Translations under genes and position numbers: made by a program
Shown: positions 8,165-10,561 of the stretch, piece by piece
How the letters are laid out: each line of letters starts with the position of its first letter
How positions within the stretch are numbered: position 1 is the stretch's first letter
Notes under the pieces: model-generated
The model's input: the letters and a program-made list of their open reading frames with translations, nothing else
Told to the model about the DNA's origin: nothing
Database searches by the model: none
Source: Parvularia atlantis
Taxonomy: Eukaryota; Opisthokonta; Rotosphaerida
Assembly: GCA_943704415.1 (NCBI GenBank)
Contig: CALSCO010002077.1
Coordinates: 1 to 10,561, forward strand
Reading direction: 5' to 3'
Length of the DNA stretch: 10,561 nucleotides

Positions 8165-8300
8165 CCTTCAGTGCACAATTGTTGCGAACGTCAGCACGAC
8201 TATATTGACAGTTGTCTCTACAATTGTAAGTGATGCGTGACCATTCTCCGCCGACGAATGTCATTTACAGACACTATATAGGTTCTGTACCCTACGAGCG
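8165..8300 (+). promoter_or_regulatory. AT-rich promoter island upstream of the Sec2-like gene
   Basis: This stretch is far richer in A and T than anything else in the window. It holds two copies of the palindrome ACAATTGT, at 8175-8182 and 8220-8227, 45 bases apart, and a TATATA at about 8275-8280, roughly 45 bases before the ATG at 8321. The most direct reading is a TATA-type promoter with a pair of operator-like sites. Confidence 0.5.
8226..8270 (+). other. Candidate 5'-UTR intron with a standard GTAAGT donor
   Basis: GTAAGT at 8226-8231 and TTTACAG ending at 8270 bound a 45-nt segment with a GTGACC branch-like site. Length fits other introns here, but the donor is the textbook eukaryotic form, which no coding intron in this window uses. 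If it is spliced, transcription starts upstream of 8226 and the TATATA at 8275 is not the promoter. The two readings exclude each other. Confidence 0.35.
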
Positions 8301-8320
8301 CAGCTTCGGACCACTACGTG

Positions 8321-10036
8321 ATGGCGGCCGAGAGTGTACCCACCGAGGCACTCCAGGCCGAGCTCGCGCGGGCGCTAGCGACGGTGCGGCGCGTCGTGCG
8401 GCGCGTTGTGCGGGACGCTGAGGAGGACGTGTCACGCACCGTGTGTCACGTGCGCGCAGGTCGCGACGCTGCGGCGCGACAACGAGCTGCTGGGCGAGCA
8501 GCTGATGGACGCGCGCGAGAAGCAGTCCGAGATCCACCACGCCAACGAGCTGCTCACGAGCGAGATGCACGAGCTGACCGAGCGTCTGTTCCAGGAGGCC
8601 AACGTCCTCGTCGCGACCGAGGCCCGTCGCCGCAACGACGCCGAGCTCGCCCGCGCGCGCATGGCCCAGGAGCTCGCCCAGGCCCGCGTCCTGCTCAAGA
8701 ACGAGCACGACCAGGTCCAGGAGCTGCGCCAGAAGCTCGAGGCGCTGTCGGACGAGTGCGACGCGCGCACGACGCGGGCGAAACGCTCACGAAACGCCGC
8801 GTCGCAGCTACGTCGCGCCGTCGAGCGAGAACATCGAAGTGCTCGCCATGCACGACACGACCGTCCCGCCCGTGCTCGTCACCGCCGCCGGGACGGCCGC
8901 GTCGCTGCCGCAGCCCGAGCCGCGCGTCTACGGCGAGTTTGTGCTGTTTCTGCAGCAGCTCGCGCTCGCCAAGACGCTGCAAAAGGCGCGCCGGCGCGCT
9001 CGCCAACCCCTCAGTCACGTCAGCTGATGCACCGCACCTATGGCACAGACTGTCCAGCTGCCCTATGTACGCCGGTGCATCGAGGAGGACGTTGAGCCGG
9101 CGATGCTTGCCCTGCGCAAGCTGTCGGCCGCGCGCGTCGTCGAGGCGCTCATGGACAACCGGCTGTTCATCGAAGCCGTCGAGACGACCGGGCCGAGCGG
9201 GCCGGACCTGCGCGAGCGGGAGGCGCCGTGCGCCGCCTGCGACCACCACGGCGAGCACCTCGCCTTCCGCTACAGACTCGAGGACAACAGCCGCTGGCGC
9301 CCGATCGATGCGCACTGCCGCGAGGTGCTCGTGGCCGTGGGCGACATCTTCACGTTCTTACGGCACCTGCGCCTGGGCCTGTACGCGAGCCACAGCTCGC
9401 TCGAGCTGTACTACGAGCTCGCGCGGCTGCGGCGCCAGTTGCTCTACGTGCGCCTCGGGTGCGTCCACGGCGGCGTGCCCCTCGCCGACCTTACAGACCA
9501 GACCGCGCGCGACCAGCTTCCGGCTGCCCGACGGCGCGCGCACACACAGCGGCAGCGCCAAACACCCGGACACGCGCGTGCTCGCCTTCTTCCACCCGAT
9601 GACGGCGATGGAGGCCGCGCTGCAGAAGCCCACGACGCTGCTCGGCGAGGTCTGCTCAGGCGACCTCGGCGACAGCGCGGCCTCGACTGACTCGCTGCAG
9701 CGCGATTGGAGCAACAATCTGCGCGTGCGTCCCACTGCGTACCTCGCCGCGTCTCACACGACCGCACGCGCGCAGACGTTCCGCTTCGCCATGGCCAACT
9801 TCATGCGGCGCTCGCAGGCCACGCCGGCTGCGGTGTCCTCGCTCAGGCCGCCCGATCGCGCCGATGCCGACGCGACGCGCGCGCGGTCCTCCTCGACGTC
9901 GAGCCGCAACAGCGACAGCGGCAGCGGCAGCGGCGCTGTGGCCGGCAATGGCGGAGGGGCAGCCAATGGCAGCGGTGCGGTGGCGATCGCCGCGAGCGAA
10001 TCGAGCGCGTCGGCCGCGACCGAGGATGCCGGGTGA
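8321..10036 (+). CDS. Sec2/Rabin8-type Rab guanine nucleotide exchange factor
   Basis: Activates a Sec4/Rab8-type GTPase on secretory vesicles. Exons are 8321-8383, 8460-8755, 8808-8985, 9049-9458, 9517-9724 and 9776-10036, giving 471 residues. The first 120 residues are a long coiled coil with the Sec2 signature HELTERLFQEANVLV (about 58-72), where the family has LTASLFEEA. After a linker come LPYVRRCIEEDVEPAML (183-199) and a Cys/His-bearing block (CAAC at 240-243, Cys269) followed by DIFTFLRHLRLGL and LARLRRQLLYVRLG; this second half matches the C-terminal domain of animal Rabin8/GRAB, including the order of cysteines. The last 100 residues are disordered and Ser/Gly-rich. The third intron (8986-9048) is GC-AG. 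For intron 4 an acceptor at 9501 keeps the same frame, but 9516 gives a usual intron length and a family-like RLGF. Confidence 0.87.
   Translation: MAAESVPTEALQAELARALATVRRVVRRVVRDAEEDVSRTVCHVRAGRDAAARQRAAGRAADGRAREAVRDPPRQRAAHERDARADRASVPGGQRPRRDRGPSPQRRRARPRAHGPGARPGPRPAQERARPGPGAAPEARGAVGRVRRAHDAGETLTKRRVAATSRRRARTSKCSPCTTRPSRPCSSPPPGRPRRCRSPSRASTASLCCFCSSSRSPRRCKRRAGALANPSVTSADAPHLWHRLSSCPMYAGASRRTLSRRCLPCASCRPRASSRRSWTTGCSSKPSRRPGRAGRTCASGRRRAPPATTTASTSPSATDSRTTAAGARSMRTAARCSWPWATSSRSYGTCAWACTRATARSSCTTSSRGCGASCSTCASGASTAACPSPTLQTRPRATSFRLPDGARTHSGSAKHPDTRVLAFFHPMTAMEAALQKPTTLLGEVCSGDLGDSAASTDSLQRDWSNNLRVRPTAYLAASHTTARAQTFRFAMANFMRRSQATPAAVSSLRPPDRADADATRARSSSTSSRNSDSGSGSGAVAGNGGGAANGSGAVAIAASESSASAATEDAG
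8986..9048 (+). other. GC-AG intron in the Sec2-like gene
   Basis: The frame before (ending CTGCAAAAG) and after (ACTGTCCAGCTGCCC) can be joined only by removing a segment starting GCGCGC and ending GGCACAG, 63 nt, phase 0, with CTGATG as branch site. It contains an in-frame TGA, so it must be removed. The donor equals the local GTGCGC with T changed to C at the second base. A GT donor at 9019 is in frame but would make a 30-nt intron and add residues foreign to the family. Confidence 0.75.
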
Positions 10037-10096
10037 CACACAGCGACGCACGCAAGCAATGTAGATAAAAGGCAGGCCCATCATGCTACAGAACAG

Positions 10097-10250
10097 GACG
10101 TCTTGGGACGAGATTGAGACGTCTCGCATCATTTGCCAAGGACGTCTCAGGGACGTCCCAAAGACGTCCGGCCGGACGTCCCAAAGACATTCCAAGGGCG
10201 TCCCAACGGCGTCCCAAGGGCGTCTCAACGGCGTCACAAGGACGTCCATC
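10097..10250. repeat. Degenerate 11-bp tandem array built on GACGTC
   Basis: About fourteen units follow one another with spacing of 10-12, mostly 11 bases. The best-preserved are GACGTCTCAGG (10141), GACGTCCCAAA (10152, 10175), GGCGTCCCAAC (10197), GGCGTCCCAAG (10208), GGCGTCTCAAC (10219) and GGCGTCACAAG (10230). At 10163-10180 an 18-base perfect palindrome, GACGTCCGGCCGGACGTC, marks the centre. It lies in the 3' region between two convergent genes. Confidence 0.85.
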
Positions 10251-10315
10251 GTGCCCCGTGCCCGCCCCCGGCCCCGCGCGTCCCCCACCCGCTCGCTGTG
10301 CCGCTGTACTGGGTA

Positions 10316-10559
10316 TCAGGCCACCACGTTCTCCTTCGTGTACAAGTCATACACGGTCTCGCGGTCGCGGCGCACTTGCGCGGGCGTAATCGGCAGTCAA
10401 CGCCTTGACGAAAGCCACGTCGATGGGCGTCGGTGTACGTGCGTACTTGTCTGTGTGCGCGCACGATCAGCGCCGCCAGCGGATCACGCGCGCGCACGCT
10501 CGCCGCACACCGAGTGTACTGAAGGCGCGCTCAGCGATGTTGTTCGCGGGGCGCTCGCC
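10316..10559 (-). pseudogene. Partial unidentified minus-strand gene at the right edge, possible frame break
   Basis: From the edge, an open frame gives GERPANNIAERAFSTL, then a donor GTGTGC at 10510 and an acceptor CACACAG at 10451 bound a 60-nt intron with a CTGAT branch site. The joined frame continues DKYARTPTPIDVAFVKALTA to about 10376. In another frame the stretch before the TGA at 10318-10316 reads VRRDRETVYDLYTKENVVA with GC-rich third positions, as expected of real coding sequence here. The two frames meet at GCGCAAGTG inside a GC dinucleotide run and would join if two bases were missing there. An alternative is a 67-nt intron 10375-10309 (GTGCGC to CCCAG). I do not recognise the product. 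A broken gene, a sequencing error or a different exon plan are all possible. Confidence 0.4.
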
Positions 10560-10561
10560 TG

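Noticed and set aside
8165-8300. The AT-rich island as a small transposon (MITE)
   Set aside because: No terminal inverted repeat or target-site duplication could be found at its borders; the palindromes are internal and only 8 bp.
9656-10288. A 210-codon minus-strand frame through the 11-bp repeats into the Sec2 gene
   Set aside because: Its first part is just the repeat array in translation and the rest is antisense to Sec2 exon 6. It could only be real if the 67-nt intron alternative of the right-edge gene were used, for which I see no other support.
10511-10559. Resemblance of the edge fragment (AERAFST) to the SERxFS motif of hAT transposases
   Set aside because: Only a few residues match, the following spliced residues do not resemble the hAT dimerisation region, and no terminal repeats are visible.
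1-10561. CRISPR arrays, tRNA or rRNA genes, bacterial operon or phage-type system
   Set aside because: No repeat-spacer pattern, no tRNA-like fold and no rRNA segment were noticed, and the intron-split genes are plainly eukaryotic nuclear.

Overview
The window is eukaryotic nuclear DNA: very GC-rich, gene-dense, and cut by many tiny introns. I rebuilt seven genes by splicing, plus a probable eighth that runs off the right edge. All 27 complete introns are only 45-77 nt. They end in AG (nearly always CAG) and mostly carry a CTCAC, CTGAC or CTGAT branch-point-like motif shortly before the acceptor. Almost all begin GTGCG instead of the usual GTAAG, GTGAG or GTATG. Short introns, CTNAC-type branch sites, compact spacing and the gene families present point to a fungus or close relative, possibly an early-diverging or basidiomycete-like lineage with high GC. 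The sequence alone does not fix the species.

Layout, left to right: (1) UDP-glucuronate decarboxylase (UDP-xylose synthase) on the minus strand, 3' end beyond the window; (2) a delta3,5-delta2,4-dienoyl-CoA isomerase (ECH1 type) on the plus strand, divergent from gene 1 with 104 nt between start codons; (3) a homeodomain protein on the plus strand; (4) an augmin/HAUS8 (QWRF-like) protein on the minus strand, convergent with gene 3; (5) ribose-5-phosphate isomerase on the plus strand, divergent from gene 4 with only 31 nt between start codons; (6) a small WBP2-like GRAM protein with PPxY motifs on the plus strand, immediately after gene 5; (7) a Sec2/Rabin8-type Rab exchange factor on the plus strand, preceded by an unusually AT-rich promoter; (8) a 3' region holding an 11-bp GACGTC-type repeat array, then what looks like the 3' part of an unidentified minus-strand gene.

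The genes do not form one pathway. They cover nucleotide-sugar synthesis (UXS), peroxisomal fatty-acid oxidation (ECH1), transcription (homeodomain), spindle microtubule branching (HAUS8), the pentose phosphate pathway (RPI), membrane/WW-domain adaptor work (GRAM) and exocytosis (Sec2). I see no mobile element, CRISPR array, rRNA or tRNA and no multi-gene accessory system. The points most worth following are the GTGCG splice-donor bias with one GC-AG intron, the 31-bp head-to-head promoter, the recent tandem repeats in the augmin gene, the AT-rich element before the Sec2 gene, and the 11-bp repeat array.
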